Source: Chthonomonadales bacterium (lineage in GTDB: Bacteria; Armatimonadota; Chthonomonadetes; Chthonomonadales; CAJBBX01). From it: a DNA stretch of 33,577 bases. The translations under genes and the position numbers were made by a program. Under the pieces are notes generated by a model. It had not been told where the DNA came from. It searched no databases and worked only from the letters and a program-made list of their open reading frames with translations. Positions 26,001 through 33,577 of the stretch are shown piece by piece (position 1 is the stretch's first letter; each line of letters starts with the position of its first letter). Where the stretch lies: positions 1 through 33,577 of the forward strand of contig DAIDHP010000044.1 of the NCBI GenBank assembly GCA_027459625.1, read 5' to 3'.

Positions 26001-26986
26001 TGCCGCCAATCGCGCTGGAGCCAATGGAGTGCCATGTCTACGCATCCATTCGACCGGATGCGGAGTACGCCACGCTGAGATGGCTCGAGGTTCAAAAGGA
26101 GCAATGGGGGGAGTTGCCCCCGGTTTCGGTGCGCGAGCTTCCACCCGTTCCCGATTCCGCAACGGACACGATCTCGCTCGCGGATGACTGGCGCATAGCT
26201 CCTGAACAGCCGGAGGAGGGCTGGCCGCTCCAGAATTTCATCGATCGCAAATGGCGAGTCGTTAAACCGGAAACCTTTGCATCCCTTGGCGTGCCGGAGA
26301 ATTCAGTGGCGCGTTTCAGGCGCACCGTTCGGATTCCGCGTCAATGGAAAAAACAGATCGTCACCCTCTTTTTCGATGCTCCATACTGGTTTTGGGGGTT
26401 CAAGCAGAGCGATAGGATGTGGATTAACGGCAATGAGATTTCAGCCGACCTTATTCCGACAAATAATAACGGCGCATTCTCCATCGATGTGACGCCGTAT
26501 GCGCGGAAAGGCGCGATGACCATCGCCTTGGAGATGGACGGTCATCTTCCCGCAGGACAAAAACCTTGGCGCCCCAGACCCGCAGGCGTCACGGGGACGT
26601 TCTACATCCAAGCCACCCCAACTCCGGTGCGCACAACGCCCCTCTACGATTGGTTGATAGCGACGGACGTGGGAGTAATGCAACCGGCGGCGGCAGGTTC
26701 GCCGGGGAAATATCTCTATTTTGAAACGCGATTCCACGTGCCGAAGGAGTGGGTCGCGAAACGATTGTTCCTGAAGTCGGACCGATCCCTGAACTGGGTG
26801 ATACTGAATAATCATGTCATCGCCGTGCCTGCGCTCTATCATACTCTTGATATCACTCGACTGGCGCTGCGCGATGGTGAGAATATCCTCCGCTGGATAC
26901 CGGATGTGAACGCCATCGAAAATCCGACGGGTGTGCGTGAGTTCTCCGGAACGATCCCACCACTCACATTGGTATGGACGACATAA
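23030..26986 (+). CDS. Very large Tat-exported protein, glycoside-hydrolase-like
   Basis: A 1318-aa protein. The N-terminus LTRRAFIQSSAVSVAGFAFG is a twin-arginine (Tat) signal. Residues ~320-670 resemble the barrel of clan-A beta-galactosidase-like hydrolases (SCTEAWRDYLRRDLGLN, later SEPGGPAGSPQELRQFLTFF), interrupted by a beta-sandwich insertion (~420-517: MEVYLNGQLL, ENRLSMKV). Near residue 740 VLTQEDIAGIERFVSDGG is like the Rossmann-type trimerisation domain of GH42 enzymes. Residues ~1040-1200 look like a GH2 sugar-binding sandwich (ARFRRTVRIPRQWKKQ, FDAPYW, MWINGNEI). I cannot place it in a named family or identify catalytic residues. AAGGAG lies 6 nt before the ATG. It heads an apparent operon of exported proteins. 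Confidence 0.75.
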   Translation: MSLTRRAFIQSSAVSVAGFAFGTQASNAHRTKTSKSRYRVIRLRGLGALIVNSRINTRAHSSWITLTAETPELARMCGSKFLSDLLGFGDAILLSGGDLPATTVSLENRVWWVIGEKGRDCHILCAHSKKEMTALARKTKASLWSSIPQYIHPPWLDCMDNAALGFWFLGGGALPTDVNADFAQFHRFDLTACMASGVDETRLIAPGLLDTTIMDWWRVIARENHTPYRMLLNWTQPMQPPMLWNRTPLPYVEPEKGAVPFDDFQHASLQVFDAFVPVPKGDPHTLDLRRRVASRVSQDPYFMGHHGSAELGGQTLVELSRYSGMPSCTEAWRDYLRRDLGLNLQQVGLRHLGDWEGYKDWSEVPVPSVRDFIGWGDDSLDLSGTWGGRLDPMGVGDKERWYADESPTGWSSIRNNDVMLLKCAEDNSPRFWLRTSVTLSAPQLNDLKFLHISRAGWHALAPPTAMEVYLNGQLLKDVTVDHPIWPDQDQCLEIGNAARIGENRLSMKVCGPLSYIFLSSKGRWSYPSEYRHKNQLWYDAIDFTCVYKLKTVENNLKAIRAGDATRPIKVMAPWNVMDRLPKLCKKYGAYPHDTGQGAACWGPWMPRYVSWMGIPTSSEPGGPAGSPQELRQFLTFFLMLGNSMVDVVFDFSEYAGKPDMAQWMNDNREMMRCIGKMAMRQPQIAVLRSLRSVRLNFQAPWSWDVARGEVQATGRTADYVDLPDFHSGEARRFKVIFDDGTAVLTQEDIAGIERFVSDGGVFVAMHLTGMHTPDAAYSWPISKLTGLKVMDRKPPFGDIAFSKEQSLLPSLRGRSVKGDGLALDWMKENETGASLAQCVRADGVQVVATWSGRTKEEGNIAVATRKIGKGMVVTLGSSFWRGAQDRDGHWMSRASLSSLLDELFQSLGVPRQSWVTGAEDVNEEIWAEHWVSKNGVYNLYPVARINTDAKQPPLSAFIRIRSNNPMRDLRDLSVPGHPVVRVASDSSSFSLPPIALEPMECHVYASIRPDAEYATLRWLEVQKEQWGELPPVSVRELPPVPDSATDTISLADDWRIAPEQPEEGWPLQNFIDRKWRVVKPETFASLGVPENSVARFRRTVRIPRQWKKQIVTLFFDAPYWFWGFKQSDRMWINGNEISADLIPTNNNGAFSIDVTPYARKGAMTIALEMDGHLPAGQKPWRPRPAGVTGTFYIQATPTPVRTTPLYDWLIATDVGVMQPAAAGSPGKYLYFETRFHVPKEWVAKRLFLKSDRSLNWVILNNHVIAVPALYHTLDITRLALRDGENILRWIPDVNAIENPTGVREFSGTIPPLTLVWTT

Positions 26987-27048
26987 ATTCGCATGGCTTC
27001 CGATGTAAGAATGACCTGGATGAATTACAGAATTTCCGAGAGCGATAT

Positions 27049-30000
27049 ATGAAAATCAACAGACTGGATTTCATACGAATTGCCTTCGGCATGACAATCA
27101 TGCCGCTGAATGCCACAAAGACGGCAAAGAACCCCTTACTGGCATCAATGCCGCATATCAAGGATTACACGCATATGTGGTGGGTGAAGGGATTCCCCTC
27201 GCTCATTCCGAATTCGCCGTGGGTGCGCTGCATTCAGACCGGCTATTATGCTGTGGCGCTTGATACCGAGACTCTGCAAATCCCCCATTTTGGCACGTTA
27301 CATACGGATATGGATTACATCTCCTGTGCGCGAAGTGATAATTCCGCCTGGCTGAAATTGCCCCCTGCACAACTTGAGTTGAGCATCACAGCCAACGGGA
27401 AAACATACCGATGCCGCAGTGGGGGCAAATGGACCAGCTTTACCGGACCACGATTGATCGAGTCCGGGCGGTTTCTTCAGCGCGCAGATGTGACCGATCT
27501 GGTCTTCATCTCAAATGATGGCTCTCGACTAAATGCGGAAGCACGATTCGAAACCGCCGCGTGGCCCAATCGCCTGGGATTGATACTCGCGGCACGTCCT
27601 GGTTTGATACCTATCCCGGCGGGAGAGGCTTGTTTTGGAAGGGTTGGAGGTGGATATGGATTAAACGGCGCAAATCATCTTGATATTCCTGATTGTCCTG
27701 AACTGGACACGGATCGGTTTACGCTGGAATTCTGGGTTTATCTACCTACGGATTACCAAGTTACCAAGACATTTCCCTGGGTGGCGTGCAAGAATGGCAA
27801 CGAGGAGGCGGATGGCAACTATGGCATTGTTATTTTAAATGACATTCCCCAAGCTCGCATGAACATCGGCGGGGGCCGAGATAACGAGTTCACGATCAAT
27901 CCAAGCCCGGGGCATCCGATGAATTTCGAGGCGTGGAACCAAATGGCGCTGAGTTATGACGGATATATCATGCGATTTTATCTCAATGGGGATATTGCGG
28001 GTGAGTTGAAAATCGACAGGAAACGCAACCCGAAACATGGCGACTTGGCATTCGGACGGCGACAGGACAACTCGGGGGATGGGTATTACTTTCGAGGCGG
28101 GATTGATGAAATCCGTATCTATGATCACGCTCTGACACCCGCCGAGGTGCACGCGCTGTACGAACATCCCGAGGCGCCAGGTTTGGAGATGAAGCCCGTC
28201 CTTGAGAGACATTTCCGAGCGGACGGAAAGGCGTTCATGACCAGACCTTATGAACAATGGGAGAACGCCTCCTTGGAGATTGGTTTGACCGCTCATAACA
28301 AATTCCTTTATAAGCGTATGAATTTGCGGGACGATCATGGGGGCGATATCCAATGGCATGAGGCGTATCTGACGTTTCATCCGATCGATTCCCATGAAGA
28401 GAGTTCGCCAAATCCCATAAGGGTTACAGCATTCGAAATCCCGACGGGGAAGGCTCGACCAGTCGAATTCGATGAGGCTCGCGGCTGGCACAATATAAAT
28501 CTGGATGGCGTTGTTCCCATAACTCCGCAGGGGGATTATGAAAAACAGAATGACGCCATGGAGAGAGTAAGGCTGTTACTTACCAATGGAACGGGGGTGG
28601 AGAGGATTGCACGGCTGCGTTTTGAAAAGAGCGCGAATGGCATCGCTCAAAACATAGGTTCCCCCATCACGGGAATGTCCGCCATGCTGAGGGATGTGAA
28701 CGGCCAACCCACAGGCATTCCCGTTCAGCTTAGTAAGAATTGGCATAACAGGCCTGAAGGGGGAGTTTACGTCGGACCGTGGTTCCATGGCGTTTCACAG
28801 ATTCGACTTCCCGCCAAATCCCATGTCGAATTGGAACTGACAATCGTTTATGGTCACTGGGGTGGCGTGGCGGCGGCATCGCACACCCAGTTATGCCTAA
28901 TTGGCTGGGGTAGCAATCAGCTTTGGGATGAGAGCGCACTTGGTTCTTGGGGGGAGAGTATTTGTTATGAACCCGACCAGGTGCAGGGTGAATGCGGAAT
29001 ACTGGATGTGCGACCTGTAATGGTTCTATCCATGAATGACAATCTCAAGTGGAATTGGACGAACAATGTGGGGGGCGGTGACTTTGTACGCCTATTCAAT
29101 GCGTCAGGAAAGCGCATATACCCGGAAAGAATGCATAGTGCATATCAACGATATGGACCATGTCTGACGGAAGTGACTTACGCTGGCAAAACCGGAGACG
29201 CCATGGAACATGAAGTAACGGTGAGCCTTACCCGTTCCGATGATATTGTGCGAGGATATTACCGTCTCCGACTTAATGTAAGAAAAACGATGAAATTCTC
29301 CCGTTTCGTTATTTTTCAGATAGGCGCAGACACATACAGTTACACAGGTGAACGCAAGATGGCGTATGGAAACGAAAATGGATTAATGCTGGAATGGAAC
29401 ACGCATTGGGGAGGCGATGTCTACCGCACAAAGCCGATGGAGTGCATGGGTCGCACGCCGTGGATGTCGCTACATCAGGCTGTCGCCCGATCAGCAACGG
29501 GCGCCTGGGCGAATCGGGGGATCGTCATACGAACTTGGAACGCACGTATCGGAGGCGAGAAAACCCCGCCTTGGATTGCGGAACACGGGGTGAATACACA
29601 AGGCGCGGATACTTCCACGATGGATATCATACCTCCGCCTGGCGTGTCCCGTCTCGAACCCGGTGATTACGTGGAAGCCACCTTTGAACATATCATCATG
29701 CCGCAGTATGCAAAGGATTATTATGGACCGAATCAAGCACTTCACAGCGCACTGACGCGTTGGGAGAACACCTGGCAAATGGTTCATCGGGAGGCTATGG
29801 GAAATGATCGGCGTGTCAGCATACGAACAGGTTCCTTGGAATTGCTTTATCCTGATATTAGAATCCGCTCCAAGGGAAACAGGGCTGAGTTCATGCTTAC
29901 GGGTGGGCTCGGTTATGTGCCAATCACCTTCATGGGACTAACCGCCATGGATGGTTATATCCTTCATTATGACGGAACAACGCTGAATCAGAGCGTGCAT

Positions 30001-30117
30001 GGTAATGATTTCTGGCAAACCGACTACGATCCGACAACCCACACTTGGAGTCGAACCTATAATATCAAAACGGATGATGATACGCAGCACCGGATAGTTT
30101 TCAGCCAGGTGACATAA
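27049..30117 (+). CDS. Exported LamG-domain protein, family not recognised
   Basis: A 1022-aa protein. The N-terminus (MKINRLDFIRIAFGMTIMP) resembles a Tat leader in which the twin arginine is degenerate; export is inferred. Residues ~195-377 are a LamG/concanavalin-A-like domain: GYGLNGANHLDIPD, FTLEFWVYLP, WNQMALSYDG, RFYLNGDIAG and FRGGIDEIRIYDHALTPAEV. The C-terminal two thirds is beta-rich and unassigned, with motifs such as WFHGVSQIRLPAKSHVELEL and RFVIFQIGADTYSYTGERKM. The frame is open to an ATG at 26974 overlapping the previous stop; I prefer 27049, which starts the leader-like segment. It lies 62 nt after the Tat protein gene, so the two are probably co-transcribed. A polysaccharide-binding or -degrading role is likely but unproven. 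Confidence 0.75.
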   Translation: MKINRLDFIRIAFGMTIMPLNATKTAKNPLLASMPHIKDYTHMWWVKGFPSLIPNSPWVRCIQTGYYAVALDTETLQIPHFGTLHTDMDYISCARSDNSAWLKLPPAQLELSITANGKTYRCRSGGKWTSFTGPRLIESGRFLQRADVTDLVFISNDGSRLNAEARFETAAWPNRLGLILAARPGLIPIPAGEACFGRVGGGYGLNGANHLDIPDCPELDTDRFTLEFWVYLPTDYQVTKTFPWVACKNGNEEADGNYGIVILNDIPQARMNIGGGRDNEFTINPSPGHPMNFEAWNQMALSYDGYIMRFYLNGDIAGELKIDRKRNPKHGDLAFGRRQDNSGDGYYFRGGIDEIRIYDHALTPAEVHALYEHPEAPGLEMKPVLERHFRADGKAFMTRPYEQWENASLEIGLTAHNKFLYKRMNLRDDHGGDIQWHEAYLTFHPIDSHEESSPNPIRVTAFEIPTGKARPVEFDEARGWHNINLDGVVPITPQGDYEKQNDAMERVRLLLTNGTGVERIARLRFEKSANGIAQNIGSPITGMSAMLRDVNGQPTGIPVQLSKNWHNRPEGGVYVGPWFHGVSQIRLPAKSHVELELTIVYGHWGGVAAASHTQLCLIGWGSNQLWDESALGSWGESICYEPDQVQGECGILDVRPVMVLSMNDNLKWNWTNNVGGGDFVRLFNASGKRIYPERMHSAYQRYGPCLTEVTYAGKTGDAMEHEVTVSLTRSDDIVRGYYRLRLNVRKTMKFSRFVIFQIGADTYSYTGERKMAYGNENGLMLEWNTHWGGDVYRTKPMECMGRTPWMSLHQAVARSATGAWANRGIVIRTWNARIGGEKTPPWIAEHGVNTQGADTSTMDIIPPPGVSRLEPGDYVEATFEHIIMPQYAKDYYGPNQALHSALTRWENTWQMVHREAMGNDRRVSIRTGSLELLYPDIRIRSKGNRAEFMLTGGLGYVPITFMGLTAMDGYILHYDGTTLNQSVHGNDFWQTDYDPTTHTWSRTYNIKTDDDTQHRIVFSQVT

Positions 30118-30200
30118 TTCATAGGACATCTTGGTTATGTCTGTTGATTGATACATGCTGACTTGAATGGTTGGATTCATCCGACTTAAAAGGAATTGAC

Positions 30201-32288
30201 ATGCATAATATTCTCATAACGATATCCGCGGCATTCATTGTCGCGCCATGCTTCGCATCTATGGCTGTCACACCAAATCAGTCCGACGATCATGCGGAAG
30301 CCAAATCGCGGCTTATGCATATCAAGGATAAGACTCTCGTCGTCTGGGTCACACTCGCAAACCTCACGCAGCGCGGCGGAAGTGCGCTCACCATCGAGGA
30401 CACGAAAGCTCATTTTGACGGGATCATCTTCGGTGAACTGTCTCCGGGGAAATGGATGGCTGGGAGCGATTTATATAACCGAACGGAGAAAGATCAAACC
30501 GGCTATCCGGAGGAAACCGCCGATTCAAATTCATTGATTCAAATCGCCATCGTCTATCGCAGCGCACAGGTGACGATATACCGCTCGGGAGTCGAATACA
30601 CTCGATATCATATTGAAAAACCCCAAGAGTTCGGTAAGGATAGCCTCGTGGTTTTCGGGATCCGTCATCTGGAGGCGAATGACGGTGTATGTTTCAACGG
30701 CTCCATTGCGGACGCCCGCATCTACGATGTCGCCCTCACGCAGGATCAAATCCATGCCCTCCGTCCCGGGCGGGTTTCCGATCCCAAACCCTTGGCTTGG
30801 TGGAATTTCAAGGAGGGACTTCAGGATCGAATGGGAACCTACCCCTATGGCAAGCTAAGCGGAGGCGCACATGTCGCGGGAGGCGAATTAACGCTTGTAG
30901 GCGATGATAGCTGCTTCATCGCCCGTTCATACCACACTCCTCCCCAATATGATTCTCCCATCCACTTTCGCCCTGCATTCGGAGTCCTGGCGGATACCAT
31001 CCCCTACTACATTCATGGCGAGTACCACGTCTTCTACCTGCACGCGGTGGCGGGAACCCCATGGGAGCATATCGTTTCCAAGGACCTTGTCCATTGGAGG
31101 GAGTTGCCGACCGCTCTGAAACCCAATAAAAACGATCCCGACGGTCCTGATGGCGGGAATATGTTTACGGGCAGCGTCATTGAATATAACGGCGTCTATC
31201 ATATCTTCTACACCGGGCACAACCCCCGAAACCCGAACGGTATGGAGATGATCTGCCACGCCACAAGCCCCGACGGAGTGAAGTGGACGAAACATCCGGA
31301 GGATGTATTCGGAGCGGACGGTATCCATTACATGCCCCAAAGCGATTTCCGCGACCCTTATGTTTTCTGGAACGCGCGAGAGAAATGCTTCTGGATGCTG
31401 CTCTGCACCCGAAACGCCGCTGACGGCAAGCCCGTGGTGGGGGTGGCTCGATCAAATGATCTGACCATGTGGGAACAGATTATGCCTCTCACTCTCGACC
31501 CGTCACTCACCACCGGAACGCCGGAATGCCCCGACGTGTTCAAAAGCGGAGGGACATGGTATCTCCTCTATTCTCCGTGCGCGGGTACGACGGATATTAG
31601 ATACGCCAAGGACTTGAACGGGCCTTGGCGTCAATCCTCCACCATGTCGATCGACACCTCCATCCTTTACGCGGCGAAGCGGATGTTTGACGGCAAACGC
31701 CATATTTTGGTGGGATGGATTCGCGACCTGGGCGGCGACAGGGATAACGGCTCGGAGATGTGGGGAGGAACGATGTGCCTTCACCGCGTGGCGTATGAAG
31801 GTGCGAACGGGGCCCTATACTTCAAGCCAACCCCGGAAGTTGTGAATCTCTTCACGAAAACCTTCCGCTCCGCTAATCCGACTATACTCCCCGGGAAAGA
31901 CTTCACCATGGATGCGCCGGAAAATTACATGCTGGATTGTCGCATTCGTTTGAAGCCGCACGCGGAGTTCACCATCTCGTTCCGAGAAAGTAGTGACGGG
32001 AAAAAGGCGTATCGACTGACTCTCGCGCCCGAAAGGAACGAGGCGGGGTTATCCGGAGAGGACTTCAACTCCTTCCGCGCCTGCATCGTGGACACATCCA
32101 AACCCGTAAAAATCCAGGCGTTTCTTCAGGGGACTATTTTAGAGTGTTTCATCAACGACAAGTACGCACTCAGCAGGCGCGTTTACAACCTGGCGCATGG
32201 GAATCTCGGGTTCTCGGTGACGGACAATGAGGTGACTGTGGAGGAGATACAAATCAGGCTCCCTGAAACCGTTCCTGCGGAACACTGA
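30201..32288 (+). CDS. Secreted LamG plus GH32-like (fructan hydrolase-like) protein
   Basis: A 695-aa protein with a signal peptide (MHNILITISAAFIVAPCFAS). Residues ~43-186 form a LamG-like sandwich ending IADARIYDVALTQDQIHAL. Residues ~250-545 form a five-bladed propeller of the GH32 type: HFRPAFGVLADTIPYYIHGE (Asp near 265 aligns with the nucleophile of WMNDPNG), HIVSKDLVHWRELP, the RDP motif (FRDPYVF, ~385) and the acid/base Glu-Cys in TPECPDVF (~442). The C-terminal sandwich (~573-690) has FLQGTILECFINDKYALSRRVY. All three catalytic acids appear present, but the nucleophile motif is very divergent, so specificity may differ from fructans. ATG at 30201 has AAAGGA 7 nt upstream. It is 83 nt after the LamG protein gene. 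Confidence 0.85.
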   Translation: MHNILITISAAFIVAPCFASMAVTPNQSDDHAEAKSRLMHIKDKTLVVWVTLANLTQRGGSALTIEDTKAHFDGIIFGELSPGKWMAGSDLYNRTEKDQTGYPEETADSNSLIQIAIVYRSAQVTIYRSGVEYTRYHIEKPQEFGKDSLVVFGIRHLEANDGVCFNGSIADARIYDVALTQDQIHALRPGRVSDPKPLAWWNFKEGLQDRMGTYPYGKLSGGAHVAGGELTLVGDDSCFIARSYHTPPQYDSPIHFRPAFGVLADTIPYYIHGEYHVFYLHAVAGTPWEHIVSKDLVHWRELPTALKPNKNDPDGPDGGNMFTGSVIEYNGVYHIFYTGHNPRNPNGMEMICHATSPDGVKWTKHPEDVFGADGIHYMPQSDFRDPYVFWNAREKCFWMLLCTRNAADGKPVVGVARSNDLTMWEQIMPLTLDPSLTTGTPECPDVFKSGGTWYLLYSPCAGTTDIRYAKDLNGPWRQSSTMSIDTSILYAAKRMFDGKRHILVGWIRDLGGDRDNGSEMWGGTMCLHRVAYEGANGALYFKPTPEVVNLFTKTFRSANPTILPGKDFTMDAPENYMLDCRIRLKPHAEFTISFRESSDGKKAYRLTLAPERNEAGLSGEDFNSFRACIVDTSKPVKIQAFLQGTILECFINDKYALSRRVYNLAHGNLGFSVTDNEVTVEEIQIRLPETVPAEH

Positions 32289-32398
32289 CTTAAATGCGAC
32301 GGGATGATTCCGATGAATCGGATATCGAATCGACTCCGCTTTACCACCATCTACAAAATGGTTTGAGGCTCTCATGCCTCACGAAGGATAATCCGAAA

Positions 32399-33223
32399 AT
32401 GAACTTGCTCTTTTACCTGAAACATTTGGGCGGATTGTTACTCGGCGTCCTTATGGGGGCGATCGGATTGGGGGCGACGTACCTTTTCATCAAATTCCTC
32501 GTCAAGAGCAGTCTCTGGTCCATACCGTGCTCGGTTTTGGCTCTTCTTTTACTGGTCGCCATGTCCAAGGTCTTTGAAAATCTCTACTCCCTCCACGCCA
32601 ACGTGATCCGAAACGATCTCGTCAGGATGGAATATCTTCTGGAAAAAGGCTCCGACGTGAATAAAACGGGGCAAAAAAAGCGAACCGCCCTGATGGTCGC
32701 GACGGCGAGAAACGACATCAAGGCGATGAAGCTCCTTTTGGAGTATTACCCCAAGCTTGAAGCGCGTGACGAAAGAGGCGACACCGCGCTCACTTTGGCG
32801 TCCCATCCTGATGCGTTGAGGCTACTGCTTGTCAATGGCGCGGATGTGAACGCCAAGGGACGCCTCGGACGCACTGCGCTGATATTCGCCTCGGAGGTGG
32901 GAAGCCTGGAGACCACGAAGGTCTTGGAGGAGCACGGCGCGGATATCAACGCGGCGGACAACTACGGATGGACCGCCCTCATGTGGGCGTCCGACGCCAC
33001 AATGGCGGAGTTCCTTGTCGCCAACGGGGCGGACATCGAAGTGCGGGATTGCGACGGCTGGACTCCCCTGATGGCGGCGGCTTATTGGGGGAGGGAGGAT
33101 GTCGCACGGATGCTGATAGCGCATGGGGCGGACGTTGCGGCGACGGATAAGTTCGGTGTCACTGCGAAGATGCGAGCCGAACGAACCGGTCACGAACTTG
33201 TGGCGAAACTATTACCCTCCTAA
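32399..33223 (+). CDS. Membrane-anchored ankyrin-repeat protein
   Basis: A 274-aa protein. Two N-terminal hydrophobic helices (HLGGLLLGVLMGAIGLGATYLFI and WSIPCSVLALLLLVAMSKVF) are followed by about six ankyrin repeats: VRMEYLLEKGSDVN, TALMVATARNDIKAMKLLLEY, DALRLLLVNGADVNAKG, GRTALIFASEVGSLE, GWTALMWASDA and GWTPLMAAAYWGREDVARMLI. The repeats mediate protein-protein binding; the partner is unknown. I prefer ATG at 32399 (GAAGGA upstream) over an in-frame start at 32294, because the hydrophobic anchor begins there. It follows the GH32-like gene after 110 nt, in the same direction. Confidence 0.85.
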   Translation: MNLLFYLKHLGGLLLGVLMGAIGLGATYLFIKFLVKSSLWSIPCSVLALLLLVAMSKVFENLYSLHANVIRNDLVRMEYLLEKGSDVNKTGQKKRTALMVATARNDIKAMKLLLEYYPKLEARDERGDTALTLASHPDALRLLLVNGADVNAKGRLGRTALIFASEVGSLETTKVLEEHGADINAADNYGWTALMWASDATMAEFLVANGADIEVRDCDGWTPLMAAAYWGREDVARMLIAHGADVAATDKFGVTAKMRAERTGHELVAKLLPS

Positions 33224-33577
33224 CTCGAAAATCACCCTGCTGCGCTGAAGAATCGGGCGTTGAGACTCCGGCATGCGCCTATTTCCCTCGCTTTGGACCC
33301 TTTCGCATCGACTTTGAAATCGTTCGCGCAATTTTTTGATCCGTTGAAAACAGTTTTTTAGACACTTTACTTATCGCAATCATTCGTTAAGCAAAAACAA
33401 CGACATGCAAAGCGAAAACCAAGGCTTGTAAAACCATCCCAAATGATTATTAAGCAAATACAGTTCATAGTTATGCGAAATCAATCAATGCAAAGCAAAT
33501 ATGGCTCTATGGGGAAGTTTGTGGACTGAGATCAAGCTTTCCCAGAAAAAACAAGACTGCGACCCTGAAATTATCGA
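33224..33577. other. Non-coding end of the window
   Basis: No frame of interest on either strand. The right half is AT-rich and repeats short AAGCAAA / TGCAAAGC words (near 33390, 33410, 33452 and 33490), without a regular period. No terminator hairpin was found. Confidence 0.5.

Noticed and set aside
33380-33500. AAGCAAA-type short repeats as a CRISPR or iteron array
   Set aside because: Units are 7-8 nt, irregularly spaced and imperfect; no spacer regularity and no replication gene nearby.

Overview
The window looks like a chromosomal segment from a bacterium of the Armatimonadota or a near relative. The main hint is the pseudopilin at 4279-5028: its N-terminus ([19 protein letters not shown], then [13 protein letters not shown]) and its C-terminal H-X9-DG type end are a style very abundant in that phylum. 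This assignment is inference. The window opens with the first ~31 nt of a 16S rRNA gene on the minus strand and its leader and promoter.

Region 1 (about 400-5420, minus strand) is a cobalamin block. A near-consensus promoter drives a leader holding a clear cobalamin riboswitch and an intrinsic terminator. Downstream, in order, lie a secreted pseudopilin, cobO, cobU, cobT (split by a one-base excess in a 7-nt homopolymer) and cobS. A VOC-family protein gene follows separately. Diverging from the riboswitch promoter is a single-membrane-span protein carrying only the periplasmic P1 region of SecD.

Region 2 (6862-9327, minus strand) pairs an iron-sulfur L-serine ammonia-lyase with a URO-D superfamily protein that carries the zinc-site pattern of corrinoid methyltransferases.

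Region 3 (9361-13556) starts with a secreted FG-GAP repeat protein. An apparently AT-rich, decayed stretch follows: two membrane-protein remnants, a HepT-like/MntA-like HEPN-nucleotidyltransferase toxin-antitoxin pair, and a degenerate 3' fragment of a second FG-GAP gene.

Region 4 (13553-21108, plus strand) is glycan use: a frameshifted GH78-like alpha-L-rhamnosidase, a large secreted GH20-type hexosaminidase and a sodium:solute symporter.

Region 5 (21201-22962) holds a PlsC acyltransferase, a seven-iron-type ferredoxin and a PduO-type ATP:cob(I)alamin adenosyltransferase, the second adenosyltransferase in the window.

Region 6 (23030-33223, plus strand) is an operon-like run of very large exported proteins: a 1318-aa Tat-exported glycosidase-like protein, a 1022-aa LamG-containing protein and a LamG plus GH32-like protein. 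A membrane-anchored ankyrin protein ends it. The overall picture is a free-living polysaccharide degrader that makes or salvages B12. No CRISPR array, tRNA or complete insertion sequence was seen.
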